DNA of 64,000 nucleotides from positions 310,001 to 374,000 of the forward strand of contig JARGSG010000225.1 in the NCBI GenBank assembly GCA_030374805.1, read 5' to 3'. Source of the stretch: Gracilaria gracilis (lineage: Eukaryota > Rhodophyta > Florideophyceae > Gracilariales > Gracilariaceae). Below, piece by piece: positions 19,716-28,829 of this stretch (within the stretch, counting starts at the first letter, position 1; every line of letters starts with the position of its first letter). Position numbers and translations under genes: made by a program. The notes under the pieces are model-generated. The model did no database searches, was not told the DNA's origin, and saw nothing but the letters and a program-made list of their open reading frames with translations.

Positions 19716-19956
19716 CGGCGTACTGGGCGGAGGAGGTGAGTACGGAGAGCGGCGACACCAGTGACAGGGTGGAGGTGGTGGAGGTACTACTGCGCATGCG
19801 CTTGGGCGGCGGCGGCGAGTCGTGCAGAAGACGCACTGGCAACTTGAGCGGCGGGAATGGGAGCGGCTGCGGCGCCACGCTCGGCGCGCGCGAGAAGGAG
19901 GAGGTGCGGCGATGATCCAGGAAGTTGGCGAACGCGGAGCTCATGAGGTCAGACAT
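18811..19956 (-). CDS. Five-finger C2H2 zinc-finger protein (TFIIIA-like array)
   Basis: Protein of 381 residues. Five consecutive C2H2 fingers occupy about residues 233-372: CSVC...HHKRMH, CKMVGC...HIRIVH, CTEPGC...HTRAVH, CNIC...HIRIRH and CSLC...HELKVH. The linkers are short (NKERPFA, LGEKPFR), as in sequence-specific DNA-binding arrays. Fingers 2 and 3 have the CxxxxC spacing common in TFIIIA/ZIC/GLI-type proteins. The N-terminal 230 residues are Pro/Ser/Gln-rich low complexity, with Gln runs near the fingers, probably an activation or interaction region. It ends soon after the last finger (KRSATLPPK). The start is the ATG at 19954-19956; the open frame further upstream starts only at TTG and lies in a CT-repeat leader. 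Likely a nuclear transcription factor. Confidence 0.9.
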
Positions 19957-19971
19957 GGCGAAGGCGGGGAG

Positions 19972-20120
19972 TGGGCGGTGGACGGGGGGTGGGAGGGGGA
20001 AGAGGAGAGTGGGGAGAGTGGGTGGAGAGTGGAGAGTGGAGAGTGGAGAGTGGGGAGGGGAGAGGGGGATTGGAGGGGGGGAGGGGAGAGGGGGGGAGGG
20101 AGAGGGGGGAGGGGGAGGGG
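19972..20120 (-). promoter_or_regulatory. Polypyrimidine (minus strand) tract upstream of five-finger gene
   Basis: On the plus strand this is GGAGAGTGGAGAGTGG-type purine sequence, so the coding (minus) strand is C/T-rich. It sits immediately before the ATG and resembles the tract before the seven-TM gene. Probable leader or initiator region with triplex potential. Confidence 0.55.
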
Positions 20121-20960
20121 GGCCGGAAGACAAACAAGCGACACGGCTGGGCGCATCGCGACCCGGGGCGCTGTGCGCAGACGTTTATTTGCAGGCGGCG
20201 CGCGGCAGCGGCGAGCGGCGCGGGGAGCGCGTGAGAGACGCAACTCGCACGCGCGCGTTGCGTGCGCCAACACGTCGGCGACGCGGTACGAGCAACCACG
20301 CGTGACGTAAAGCGCGCCGCGCGTATGTATCGACTAACGCGGAACTGATTTTGGCGGCGCGCGCGCACTGGTGCCCGCGCGGTGGAGTTGTCTGGTGGCG
20401 GATGTGCCGGCGCGCGCCCGCGCGTTTGATGGGAGGCGGCGTCTCGCGTGACGGCGTGCGTTTCACGCGCGCGCGCGGCGCGCCGCGCGCCGTTCGCACC
20501 GCACGTGGCGCTTCATATGTCGCTTACCGCACGCGCGCTGCGTCTCCCGCGCGCGCGCGTCCCCCACCGCGCAAGCGCGCAGGAGCGGCGGCGCGGCGCG
20601 CTGCGGCGCGCGCGCGCCCCCCCTCCTGGCGGCTGCCGTGCGTCGCGAGAGCGCGCCGCACGCGTGAGACCGCACGCCGTTGGTGAACGGCGCGTGTATG
20701 CGACTTGGGCGCGCCGCGCTCCGACAGCGCGCGCGCCGCCCCCCCGTCGTCGCCGCCGCTGCGCCGCTCATACACGCGCGCGTCATTGTGCGACCAGCGC
20801 GACGTGCCGCGCTACAACGAACGCCGCGCGCGCGCATAAATCATTGCGTGCCGATCAAAAACATTTTTCGAGCGCGCGCCCCCGCCACAGCGCAAGTGCA
20901 AATCTGCGCGCCTGCCGCCGTAGCGCCGCCCGCGCTCGCGCCCGCGCCCGCCCGCGCGCC
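20121..20960. other. Divergent GC-rich promoter region
   Basis: Spacer between the five-finger gene and the Toc34-like gene, dominated by CG runs. A TATA-like CATAAATC at 20835-20842 lies about 120 bp upstream of the Toc34-like ATG. I see no additional gene. Confidence 0.45.
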
Positions 20961-22706
20961 ATGGCCACCACCGTCATGGACGCCCACGAGCGCGAGCGCG
21001 AGCGCGAGCGCGTGCTGCAGCCGCTGCGCTTCGACCCGCCACTGCGTGTCGTAGTCACCGGCCGCGCGCACGCGGGCAAGACCGCGCTCGTGGCGCATCT
21101 GCGGCGCTACGCCTCGCCGCGGCGCGCTGTAGCTGCGCCGCGCGCGCGCCACGCGCGCGACCACGCGCTGGAGGCGGAGGCGCAGGCGCCGGCGGCGGCG
21201 GAGGCGGCGGCGGCGGAGCGCGCGGCGCACCGCGCGGTGCAGTTTCAAGCGCAGCGCCGCTCGAGGCGGCGGCTGCCGTTCCTGCTGTTGCGCGCGTGCA
21301 ACGCGCTGGCGCGCGCGCTGCCCACGGGCGCGCACACGCGCCGCTGCGCGCTGCACCACGAGCTGGCGCTGACGGGCGGCTCGCTGCGCGTGTGGGACAG
21401 CGTGGGCGAGTACGGCGTGTCCGCCGTCGCCGCCGATGCGGACGCGCGGCTGATGGACGTGTTGCTGTTTGTGACGCGACTGGATGCTTCGCGCGTCGCC
21501 AACTATGATAGGGAGCACTTGTCCTACCTGTGTCACCTGTTCGGCCAACACGTGTTGCACTCCGTCGTGTTCGTGCTCACCAGGGGCGCTTCGTTGCCGC
21601 CGCTCAATCTTTCCTTTGCCGAGTTTGTCACCCTCAGGTCCGATCTTCTCTACCTGCACGTCAAGCACGCCTTCCACCCCGTGCAGCTTGCGGGCGGCGT
21701 GGGTATCGAGCACGCCCCGGACCTCATACAGCAACACCAGCAGCAGCACGATGATCACCAGCAACAGCCGCTTACGGACGCCGCGCTCAAAAAGCTTCAA
21801 GACTCCATCACGCGCGACTGGCAACGTCACAAGCCCACCCCCGCCGTCAAAAAGCTGTGCTCCATCCTCCTCAACGACGACTCCACCGACGCGGGCAGCA
21901 CCTCCGCCCTGCCCTCCACCTTCCTGGACGACCTCTTTCTGTCCGCCGTCTACCCGCTGGACAGGCGCGTGTTCGTCGATCCGCCGCGCCCGCCCACCGT
22001 CGTCGTCGAGCTGGCGGAAAGCGCGCCCACAAATCACCATGGTCACATAGTGCTGCCGGATGGCTCGCCGTGGATCCACTCGCTTGTTGACGCCATGGTC
22101 ACCACGGCCAACCGCGTGCGGGCAGAGCGCCAGCCGGAAGCTCAACGTCAACGCCAGCAGCAGCAGGAGCTGTACAGGCCGGAGCCTCTCAACTGGTGGC
22201 GTCGTTTGCACCGCGAGATTGTGTGCGGCGGCATCAGAACCGCCGTCATCGGTGCGGCTATGTTGTACATTGGCGCGTTCACGTACTCGGAAATGATCGA
22301 CAGGCATCGCAGATGGAGGGAAGCGCAGGATGATGGTGATGATGTGTTGATGAAACTGGATAATGCCGAGTATGAACGCTTGACAAAACCAGACCCTGGT
22401 ACTGATGGCTCCGTCATTCTCAGCAACGAGCCGGAACCGGTGGAGGAGGAACAGTTGAAGGACGAAGAAAAGCAGTTTTTCGGTTCGGAACAGCCGGAGG
22501 AAATATACAGTGAACCGCAAGCGAACGGTGAAAAGAAACCCTCACAATCTCATCAGCAAGGTGCAGAGCAGAAACCACCAGAGACCAAAGGAGGTGATGT
22601 GCACATCGATTGGGACAATATGGACGGAGACTCGTACTCTGATACTTACTCGCTCGAGAACGAAAGCAAATGGAAGCATCTAGTTCCGAAGGACACTAAC
22701 TGGTAA
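20961..22706 (+). CDS. Toc34-like GTPase with C-terminal membrane anchor (plastid outer-envelope import receptor candidate)
   Basis: Protein of 581 residues. A P-loop GRAHAGKTALV is at about residues 34-44, a G3-like WDSVGEYG near 144, and the segment DVLLFVTRLDASRV, LFGQHVLHSVVFVLTRG, LNLSFAEFVTLRSDLL matches the diagnostic DVLLYVDRLDAYRV and SLVVLTHA, Y-DD-FFSKRSEALL stretch of Toc34. A Gln-rich insertion follows. One transmembrane helix (IRTAVIGAAMLYIGAFTYSE, about 425-445) precedes an acidic 135-residue tail. Toc34 recognises preproteins at the outer plastid envelope and is tail-anchored; here the tail beyond the helix is much longer than in plants. Differences: DSVGEY instead of DTPGL, LTRG instead of LTHA, and an Ala/Arg-rich insertion after the P-loop. 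Another AIG1/TRAFAC-class septin-like GTPase is the alternative. The start is the ATG in a Kozak-like GCGCCATGG. Confidence 0.8.
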   Translation: MATTVMDAHERERERERVLQPLRFDPPLRVVVTGRAHAGKTALVAHLRRYASPRRAVAAPRARHARDHALEAEAQAPAAAEAAAAERAAHRAVQFQAQRRSRRRLPFLLLRACNALARALPTGAHTRRCALHHELALTGGSLRVWDSVGEYGVSAVAADADARLMDVLLFVTRLDASRVANYDREHLSYLCHLFGQHVLHSVVFVLTRGASLPPLNLSFAEFVTLRSDLLYLHVKHAFHPVQLAGGVGIEHAPDLIQQHQQQHDDHQQQPLTDAALKKLQDSITRDWQRHKPTPAVKKLCSILLNDDSTDAGSTSALPSTFLDDLFLSAVYPLDRRVFVDPPRPPTVVVELAESAPTNHHGHIVLPDGSPWIHSLVDAMVTTANRVRAERQPEAQRQRQQQQELYRPEPLNWWRRLHREIVCGGIRTAVIGAAMLYIGAFTYSEMIDRHRRWREAQDDGDDVLMKLDNAEYERLTKPDPGTDGSVILSNEPEPVEEEQLKDEEKQFFGSEQPEEIYSEPQANGEKKPSQSHQQGAEQKPPETKGGDVHIDWDNMDGDSYSDTYSLENESKWKHLVPKDTNW

Positions 22707-22882
22707 ACATTAAATGTTGAGCATAGCGGAAATGAACAAGTGCTGCTTTACAGGACGCAAAGTTAGAAATATAGATAACAAGAGTGGAGAGATGCAACAG
22801 GCGGAGCACAGTTCCACCAGCGCAGCTAAGAGAGACAGCAAGCGTGGTTCAGAGCACGCGATGTTGTATAAAAAAAAAGTTA

Positions 22883-23479
22883 TCATACAGGTTGTGTAAG
22901 GGCGACAGATTCAGTTTCGAGCGACGTAGAAGAAGGTGGCTGTTGCGATTCATGGTTCAAAGCGGCCTCGAGATCGATAGGTTGGCTCTTTGCGTTATCG
23001 CTTCGCCTAGATTCGTCTCTTGGCACGGCAATTTCGCGGAGTTCAAGCCGCAAGCTAATGGCCTCACCCACGGTGGCCAAGCCGGCGGTGGCAATCATGT
23101 TGAGCAGCCACCACATGAAGGTATTCGGAAAACCGGAATGCACGGTTGTTGCAATGATATGCGAGATGAACAGCGTGCAGGCAAAGTCGATGCAGCGCTT
23201 TGCACGGCCTACTAGCGCGACGAAGGCGATGGCAGCCGGGCCGCATGCAGAGATGAGCAGCGCTGTACAGGTGACCCAGCCGGGAAAGTGTCGCAGAGTG
23301 ATGTAAGAATGGTTGAAAATCTGGTCGGTGATGGAGGTGGAGGTGCCGGTGGCATAGTTGAAGACCACGAGTAAGACGAGGTACGAGGTGTAGAAACAGG
23401 CTTGAAGCAGCACGATTTGGGCGAGAATGAGTAATGGATCGAAGCGCTCACGCCCGTAGAAAGAGCCGTTGACGGCCAT
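22883..23479 (-). CDS. SYS1: SYS1 homologue, Golgi membrane protein
   Basis: Protein of 198 residues with four transmembrane helices: LILAQIVLLQACFYTSYLVL, VTCTALLISACGPAAIAFVA, the stretch from CIDFACTLFISHIIATTV, and WWLLNMIATAGLATVGE. The family hallmarks are the N-terminal FDPLLILAQIVLLQ, the GRAKRCIDFACT segment and FPNTFMWWLLN. SYS1 recruits the small GTPase Arl3/ARFRP1 to the trans-Golgi, which in turn brings Arl1 and golgins. The cytosolic C-tail is Ser/Gln-rich and longer than in yeast. The frame is open another 91 codons upstream, but that stretch is Pro/Arg-rich 5' UTR-like sequence; the start at 23479 places the conserved FDPLLI motif near residue 13, as in the family. Convergent with the Toc34-like gene. 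Confidence 0.9.
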   Translation of the reverse strand: MAVNGSFYGRERFDPLLILAQIVLLQACFYTSYLVLLVVFNYATGTSTSITDQIFNHSYITLRHFPGWVTCTALLISACGPAAIAFVALVGRAKRCIDFACTLFISHIIATTVHSGFPNTFMWWLLNMIATAGLATVGEAISLRLELREIAVPRDESRRSDNAKSQPIDLEAALNHESQQPPSSTSLETESVALTQPV

Positions 23480-24317
23480 AGCGCGCGACAAACGGGCGAG
23501 GAACGGCAGCGATCGCGGCGGGGTAGAAGCAGCCAGCGTGGCGCGCTTTGGGAGCGGAAGGGGACGGGCGGTGTAGTGGTGCGGCGCGCGCGCTGTTTGG
23601 AAGCGTGGGCGCGGTGACGGGCGAAGATTGTAGTGGATACGACTCGGGCGCGGTGGCGGCGGTGGAGGCGGTGGCCAGCAATCAGCGCGGAAAGCGCGAA
23701 CCAAATCGCGCGCACAAAGTTGCAAGTGACGCGCCGACAAACGACGCGCCACTCGCCGTTTGTTTGTGCGGTGCCCAAGCCCTGGGCCCCAGCCTGGGGC
23801 CCCCAGGGGCGCTGTCTGCTAAAAAGTTACATTTCAGCCACGCAGTCAGCAAATCACCAATTAGAGCGCGAGCTGTGACGTGGGAAGCGTGGCCACGTGG
23901 ATGCGTGGATGCGTGGCATTGTGGCCACGCGTGCAGAATATGGCAGCCGTTTGTTTGTTTGACGCTCGCGTGGTTGCGGGCCGCAACTTGCGGCTCGAGG
24001 CGAGAAGAGGAAGCAAGCACAATTTAACATAGCCACCCACGTGGAATACGTGGCGGTTGTGCGGCACGGATCTAGCCGCCAATCACAACGGCGCTTGCAA
24101 AGTGATGCGGTGCAAACGAGAGATTCCTCATGGCGCGCCGCGGCACTCGTCCACCCATTCCGGCTCCGATTCGTGTGTTCGCGCATGCTTTCCCATTCAT
24201 TGCATTGCCGCCTGTTGTTGGTGAGCTCATAAGCGCTGCCTGCAGTCGCGCGTGGGCGCTGGCACCTGAGACACTTCTCTCACACCGCAGTGTTCCTGCT
24301 GCCGTGCCTGTGCCATC
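23480..24317. other. Divergent spacer between SYS1 and GT4 genes
   Basis: Bidirectional upstream region, no gene seen. It contains an imperfect GC palindrome near 23780-23811 (CCCTGGGCCCCAG / CTGGGGCCCCCAGGG) and paired GTGGCCACG sites near 23889 and 23922 that are individually palindromic. Confidence 0.45.
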
Positions 24318-26108
24318 ATGAAGCGCGTCGGCTCCATAAAGGAGGTCATTGACATTGCGCTCGAGCTCCCCGCCGGAGCTGTGCCCTACGAGGAGTACGA
24401 CTTCGAGCCGTACTTCGAGGAGGCCCAGAATGAAGAGGAGCTGCGAAAGACCTGGCGTGTCTTCACCAAGGTCAAGGATGTGCTGGATAATGGCCGCCGT
24501 CTGGAAAACGCCAGTTGGCGTCTGTGGCACCGCGAGCGCGCCAAGACTGGCCTTGCCCCACCAGAGATTCTTTCGCCCTCCACTGCCTCGGATGCCGAAA
24601 AGTACCACCTGGATACCAGCCTCAAGCAGGCTGAAGTTGAGACTGACCGCATCGTCGGTGATATGTTCGGTGGCGTCGGTCAACGCTTTCAGGAGGAGAA
24701 TGCCAAGGTTGTACAGCGAGCCAGGGCCGAGCGAACTCGCGCTCTGCTAGAGATGGCCAAGAAGCATGAGCTTGCCGATGACGTAGTCAATGATATTTTG
24801 GGCTGGGTGGCTTCTTCTGTTGTCACTGCCGAGGAAGTCGTTGTTCATCAGTCTGCTGACCTGCTCCCGAACAGTGCCAAGGATGCTCGCAATTATATTG
24901 AAAGCACCGTCTTTATGCCCAGACCGAGGGTTGCCGCCTTCTGCCACTCTCTGGAGAGGAATGGTGCCAACAACTTCCTGCTCTACCTGGTCAGGGAGTT
25001 ACGCGAACAGTTGTCGTTTGAGGTTATTTCCCCGAAGGAAGGTGCCATGAGAGCTGATTATGAGGCCATGGGTATTCCTGTCAGCATCTGCAACATGAAG
25101 CTTGTCTCGTATCCGGAAGACGTTCGCGTAGTGCTCCAGAAATTCCAGTACTCGATTGCTAATACTATCATGACTACAGAGGTCATCAATGCATCTCGAG
25201 ACTTGAACATACCCTGCCTGTGGGTCATTCACGAGGCGTGGCCTAAGGACCAGTTCAACTATTATGCGAAGGAGGTGTTCATGATGACTCATCTTGACGA
25301 GGTGGCCATCGTTGATGCCTTTAGAAACGCGTCCAAGATCGTGTTCCCGGCTAACGTCCAACGAAGATGTTACGATGGCCTTTTCAAGCCACAAGACGCG
25401 CGTGTTATATACAATGGCATCCCGCTTGCGAGTATTAATGCGTTCAGGGCGGTTCAGAACCGTGACAAGGTCAGGAAGGAATTGGGCTACGGTCCTGATG
25501 ATCTGCTCCTGGTTCATATGGGAACTGTTTGCAAACGAAAAGCGCAGCTGGTTACATGTCAGGCGTTTGCGGAACTGTACATGAACGGACCGTTACCCGA
25601 TGGTAAGACCTTCAAGCTGCTAATGGTTGGCGCACGCTATATTCGCCAACACGAGGTAGAATACATCGAGGAATGTAAGCATACTTTGGAAGCAGCTGGT
25701 GCCGAGAACGCAGCGACTATTCTGGATGTGAAGAAGAACGTCCTGCCGTACTATCTTGCCGCTGATATTATATTGTGCCCAAGCATTAACGAAGTGCTTC
25801 CGCTTGTGATATGTGAGGGTATGGCGTTCGAGAGACCGGTCATTGCCACGAAGATTGACGGTATTCCAGAGGCATTGGACAATGGCGTAGAGGGTCTGCT
25901 CATTGAACCGAACAATCCCATGGCGCTTTATGATGCTATTGAAAAGTTGGCTACTAACGAAGAACTACGACTTCAAATGGGAAGTGCAGGGCGAAAGCGA
26001 GTATTGTCTCAATTCAGCTTCGCCACTATGTCCAAGACGTATCGCGAAACCATTAGTTTGGATTTGGAATTGGTTCCGAATGGGAAGGTTATCGACGTAA
26101 TGGCATAG
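24318..26108 (+). CDS. GT4-family (group 1) glycosyltransferase
   Basis: Protein of 596 residues with a GT-B fold of the group 1/GT4 type. Residues 1-190 are an alpha-helical N-terminal extension that I do not recognise. The donor/acceptor domains begin at VAAFCHSLERNGANNFLLYL, the usual GT4 N-terminal strand/glycine loop. The second Rossmann domain starts near DDLLLVHMGTVCKRKAQ and contains the donor-binding EX7E motif EVLPLVICEGMA, followed by RPVIATKIDGIPEAL and DNGVEGLLIEP. Retaining NDP-sugar transfer is expected; the acceptor is unknown, possibly a wall or secreted polysaccharide or a glycolipid. There is no signal peptide or transmembrane segment. The codon usage is noticeably less GC-biased than in the neighbouring Toc34-like and zinc-finger genes. 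The start is the ATG at 24318, and the previous in-frame context is non-coding. Confidence 0.9.
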   Translation: MKRVGSIKEVIDIALELPAGAVPYEEYDFEPYFEEAQNEEELRKTWRVFTKVKDVLDNGRRLENASWRLWHRERAKTGLAPPEILSPSTASDAEKYHLDTSLKQAEVETDRIVGDMFGGVGQRFQEENAKVVQRARAERTRALLEMAKKHELADDVVNDILGWVASSVVTAEEVVVHQSADLLPNSAKDARNYIESTVFMPRPRVAAFCHSLERNGANNFLLYLVRELREQLSFEVISPKEGAMRADYEAMGIPVSICNMKLVSYPEDVRVVLQKFQYSIANTIMTTEVINASRDLNIPCLWVIHEAWPKDQFNYYAKEVFMMTHLDEVAIVDAFRNASKIVFPANVQRRCYDGLFKPQDARVIYNGIPLASINAFRAVQNRDKVRKELGYGPDDLLLVHMGTVCKRKAQLVTCQAFAELYMNGPLPDGKTFKLLMVGARYIRQHEVEYIEECKHTLEAAGAENAATILDVKKNVLPYYLAADIILCPSINEVLPLVICEGMAFERPVIATKIDGIPEALDNGVEGLLIEPNNPMALYDAIEKLATNEELRLQMGSAGRKRVLSQFSFATMSKTYRETISLDLELVPNGKVIDVMA

Positions 26109-26528
26109 ATATATCCCCTTGTTGAGTTGACCATATCCGATGCAAAGAGGCTTTGTCAGAATTTGAGAATGTCACCTTTGAGGTGCCACATGTTATAACG
26201 TTGTTATTGAGAAGCGCGCTTTTGTCCTGTTGTAAATCTGTTTACTGTTGGTGCTCAACTTGTCAAAAGCAGCTGTTCATCCAAGGGGTGGGCAGCCCGT
26301 TTATCGAACACTTGTCCTCAAACTCAGTCCCTAGAGTCGCTCGCAGGAGCTTTGCTATAAAATCACAACCTATGCAAACAACACCTCACTCAACCACTTA
26401 ACCCTTCAACATGCAGTTGATCATCACACTGTCTCGAACAGTATCATTGTCACGTAATCAGTTGCGATTGCACCACTGATAGAAAACATAATAGACAAGA
26501 ATGTTGAGCCTCAGTGGGAACCAACTCA
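26109..26528. other. Intergenic region downstream of GT4 gene
   Basis: AT-richer spacer with no gene seen. It leads to a good TATA element at 26529. Confidence 0.4.
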
Positions 26529-26536
26529 TATATAAG
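26529..26536 (+). promoter_or_regulatory. TATA box (TATATAAG)
   Basis: A strong TATATAAG with a CT-rich initiator-like segment (CCGTTCTCTTCTAGC) about 35 bp downstream. It suggests an active promoter in a region with no large ORF; the 29-codon ORF at 26604 is the first ATG after it. Confidence 0.5.
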
Positions 26537-26603
26537 GCCCAAACAGCCATCCTGACATCACCGTCCGTTCTCTTCTAGCGTCCGAGAGGTGGATTTCGGT
26601 GTC

Positions 26604-26693
26604 ATGTCTTCAGGGAAAGATGCCAGCAAAGTTGTTTCCCTATTGAAATCCATCCAGGACACTCACCATCATCATCATGTGTTCACGCAATAG
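26604..26693 (+). CDS. Short 29-codon ORF behind a TATA box, uncertain
   Basis: The ORF starts MSSGKDASKVVSLLKSIQ and ends after a His run (CAC CAT repeats) with VFTQ. It is the first ATG after the TATA box at 26529-26536. It may be a microprotein, the first exon of a gene whose other exons I cannot identify, or the leader of a non-coding RNA. No family is recognised. Confidence 0.25.
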   Translation: MSSGKDASKVVSLLKSIQDTHHHHHVFTQ

Positions 26694-27243
26694 TTGCTGA
26701 CAATTCAAACCACGGCGCTTCTCCCCATTCGAACAGAATAAAAAGCCGCCTTGGCTTCGCGCACTTGACCCTATCATATTGTTCCTTGCCCGGCCCTCGT
26801 TCACGTACAAAAACATCCTCTGAGCATAAAGGAAAGCTCGTTGAACTGGATGCTGGGCAGGTAGTCGACTCGCGGCGAATGCTCGATCGGCTTTAGATAG
26901 AATAGATAATAGTTAGATCTCTTGCAAACAAAATTTCTTCCAAGACCAGATTTCTTTCAAACGGTTCCTTGCCCAGGCAGCCTGTTGCGCAATCTTGGCA
27001 AGAAACTGCTGTCACAGATTTCGGTGGCACAAGCTGAGTGTTCAAAATGAATGTACCCCTCTACCCCTCGCTTCTGCACACTAAACACCGCCTTTTGAAG
27101 CCAAAGAGGCATGTAGACTATCAGTTTTCTTCTTAGCAACTGGAGAACAAGACACCTTTAGGCTTCTTGTTCGCCTGTAAACGTACTTGAGAAGTCACTT
27201 CTGACAATGCGCAAAATGAGCGGAACAAGTAGTACCGATTTGC
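26694..27243. other. Intergenic region
   Basis: No gene seen. The sequence GAATAAAAAGC near 26747 is TATA-like. The right edge abuts the foldback hairpin. Confidence 0.4.
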
Positions 27244-27344
27244 GATTTGTGAGAGTTTGTCGAGTGAGGCCAAGAGAGGTGTTGAGGTTGTGCCGTACAA
27301 CCTCATCACCCCTCTTGGCCTCACTTGATAAACTCTCACAAATC
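27244..27344 (+). repeat. Long foldback hairpin, 48-bp arms, 5-nt loop
   Basis: The left arm 27244-27291 and the reverse complement of the right arm 27297-27344 match at 44 of 48 positions, with loop GCCGT. Two of the four differences would be G-U wobble pairs in a plus-strand RNA. The shape resembles a small-RNA precursor or a foldback element. It lies 80 bp beyond the stop codon of Cdc73. Confidence 0.85.
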
Positions 27345-27425
27345 TCTGGTTGTGTCCGAGTCTGGTGATTAGTCTTTGATTCTTATTTAATCTTAGATAC
27401 AAGCTTTCCTTAGGTCATGATGGAT

Positions 27426-28829
27426 TCAGTAACGGAGATATTTCCCTTTTCCCCTTCTCAAAAACTCATCTAGTGAGCTCCAAAACTGAGAGCTAACCTG
27501 GTGGTCTGTGTGTCGCTGCGAACGCGAGATTGCTAGCTTCTTAATGGGCCAGGACCCAATGTCTCCAACTGGAGCTCTATCATCGTAATGGAAATGCACA
27601 GCGTGAACCTTCCGGAACAACTCCTTCACGCCACCGCCATAAATTGGCCAGTTCTTGAACTGCCATTCCCGCCCACTGCAAACAACAGCTACGACATTGT
27701 CCCAATCGTCGGATGTAAGTCTGCTAGGATTACTTACTATGTAATACTTGGCTCGTGAACAATTTCCACCAGGGACACGATTCAGTTCCTCACGAGCTAC
27801 CTTGCTAATTGGGGCTATATTCCTTTTCACAAGCTCATCGGTGGAGACATAGTGGTTGTTCTGAAAGAATTCCACTGCATTGGCATGGCAAATAAGATTA
27901 GTGAATCCAACTGGAACAATGATAATTGGTACGGCCCCATTCTGCATTAGCTTAGGCCTCTTTGGGGGCGAACTCTTTCTCGGCCTTTTGTTGATGGAAT
28001 CGTGGTTTCTCTTTTGGACGTTCGGATTAGACGCACCGGCGACGGACGGCATGTCCTTAAACGAACCACTCATATCGATTCCGAGATTCTGAAAGTCCGA
28101 GCCCATATTCTCTCTCCAAAACCGTTCTTCGTTGCTAGTATAGCGATCTCCACGTGGATCATATGCGGGTTTTGCATCGTTTCCTTGATCACTATCTCCT
28201 TGTACAATCTTTCCATTTTTGCAATCAGCCACATGCTGAGTGAGCTTCTCTCGAAGAGAGGTGAAATCCAAATCCTTGACAACCATAATTGAATCCAAAG
28301 AGCGCTGATCGCGAACACGATTACGATATTGAGCGAATGAGAACTTCTCTTTCTCTGGATGCACCGAATGAGACCCAAACGGTTTCGTTGGTTCGCGTTT
28401 GCCTTTGATAATTTCGTCCCCAGATGGCTTTGCGGAAGGTTTTGGAACCTTTCCAAATCTTGCACCAACCGCGTTAGACTTGGTTCCTTCTGATTTAGGA
28501 ATCTCAATATTAGGGGAAGTGTCAATTTCGCCGCGAAGGTAGGCCACAACATCGCGCTTATCAACTGGCAAAACGTGACCGGTCTTTTCCTTATCACACG
28601 CCTTGTAGTAGTCAGTGTACGGCTTGTCGTGGTGAGTATATTGTAAATAGAGTGTTGCCAGCGCATATGGTGTACCTCGACCTCTCATTGAATGAAACTC
28701 AGTCTGGGTTGCTTTGTCTAAATGTGTGTTTGAGTCAATGGTTATATGGGTTTCATCCATCGCTATGCTCTTTCGCGCTATTATAGCCCGCCGGAGTTCG
28801 GCCAAAGGTCCATCTGAAGCAGCAACCAT
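27426..28829 (-). CDS. CDC73: Cdc73/parafibromin homologue, Paf1 complex subunit
   Basis: Protein of 467 residues. The N-terminus (MVAASDGPLAELRRAI, then YALATLYLQYTHHDKPYTDYYKAC and DVVAYLRG) follows the family's N-terminal layout. A central segment (DLDFTSLREKL) and a basic KKRPRKSSPPKRPK-type patch precede the C-terminal GTPase-like Cdc73 domain: VPIIIVPVGFTNLICHANAVEFF, SNPSRLTSDDWDNVVAVVCSGREWQFKNWP, VHFHYDD and the QRHTDHQVSSQFWSSLDEFL end. Cdc73 is a nuclear subunit of the Paf1 complex, linking RNA polymerase II elongation to histone H2B ubiquitylation and H3K4 methylation. The frame is open about 74 codons upstream; the ATG at 28829 is chosen because it gives the family's usual N-terminus. 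It is shorter than human parafibromin (531) but has the same domain order. Confidence 0.92.
   Translation of the reverse strand: MVAASDGPLAELRRAIIARKSIAMDETHITIDSNTHLDKATQTEFHSMRGRGTPYALATLYLQYTHHDKPYTDYYKACDKEKTGHVLPVDKRDVVAYLRGEIDTSPNIEIPKSEGTKSNAVGARFGKVPKPSAKPSGDEIIKGKREPTKPFGSHSVHPEKEKFSFAQYRNRVRDQRSLDSIMVVKDLDFTSLREKLTQHVADCKNGKIVQGDSDQGNDAKPAYDPRGDRYTSNEERFWRENMGSDFQNLGIDMSGSFKDMPSVAGASNPNVQKRNHDSINKRPRKSSPPKRPKLMQNGAVPIIIVPVGFTNLICHANAVEFFQNNHYVSTDELVKRNIAPISKVAREELNRVPGGNCSRAKYYIVSNPSRLTSDDWDNVVAVVCSGREWQFKNWPIYGGGVKELFRKVHAVHFHYDDRAPVGDIGSWPIKKLAISRSQRHTDHQVSSQFWSSLDEFLRRGKGKYLRY

Noticed and set aside
20841-22520. 559-codon minus-strand frame opposite the Toc34-like gene
   Set aside because: Antisense shadow; the plus strand carries the GTPase motifs and membrane helix.
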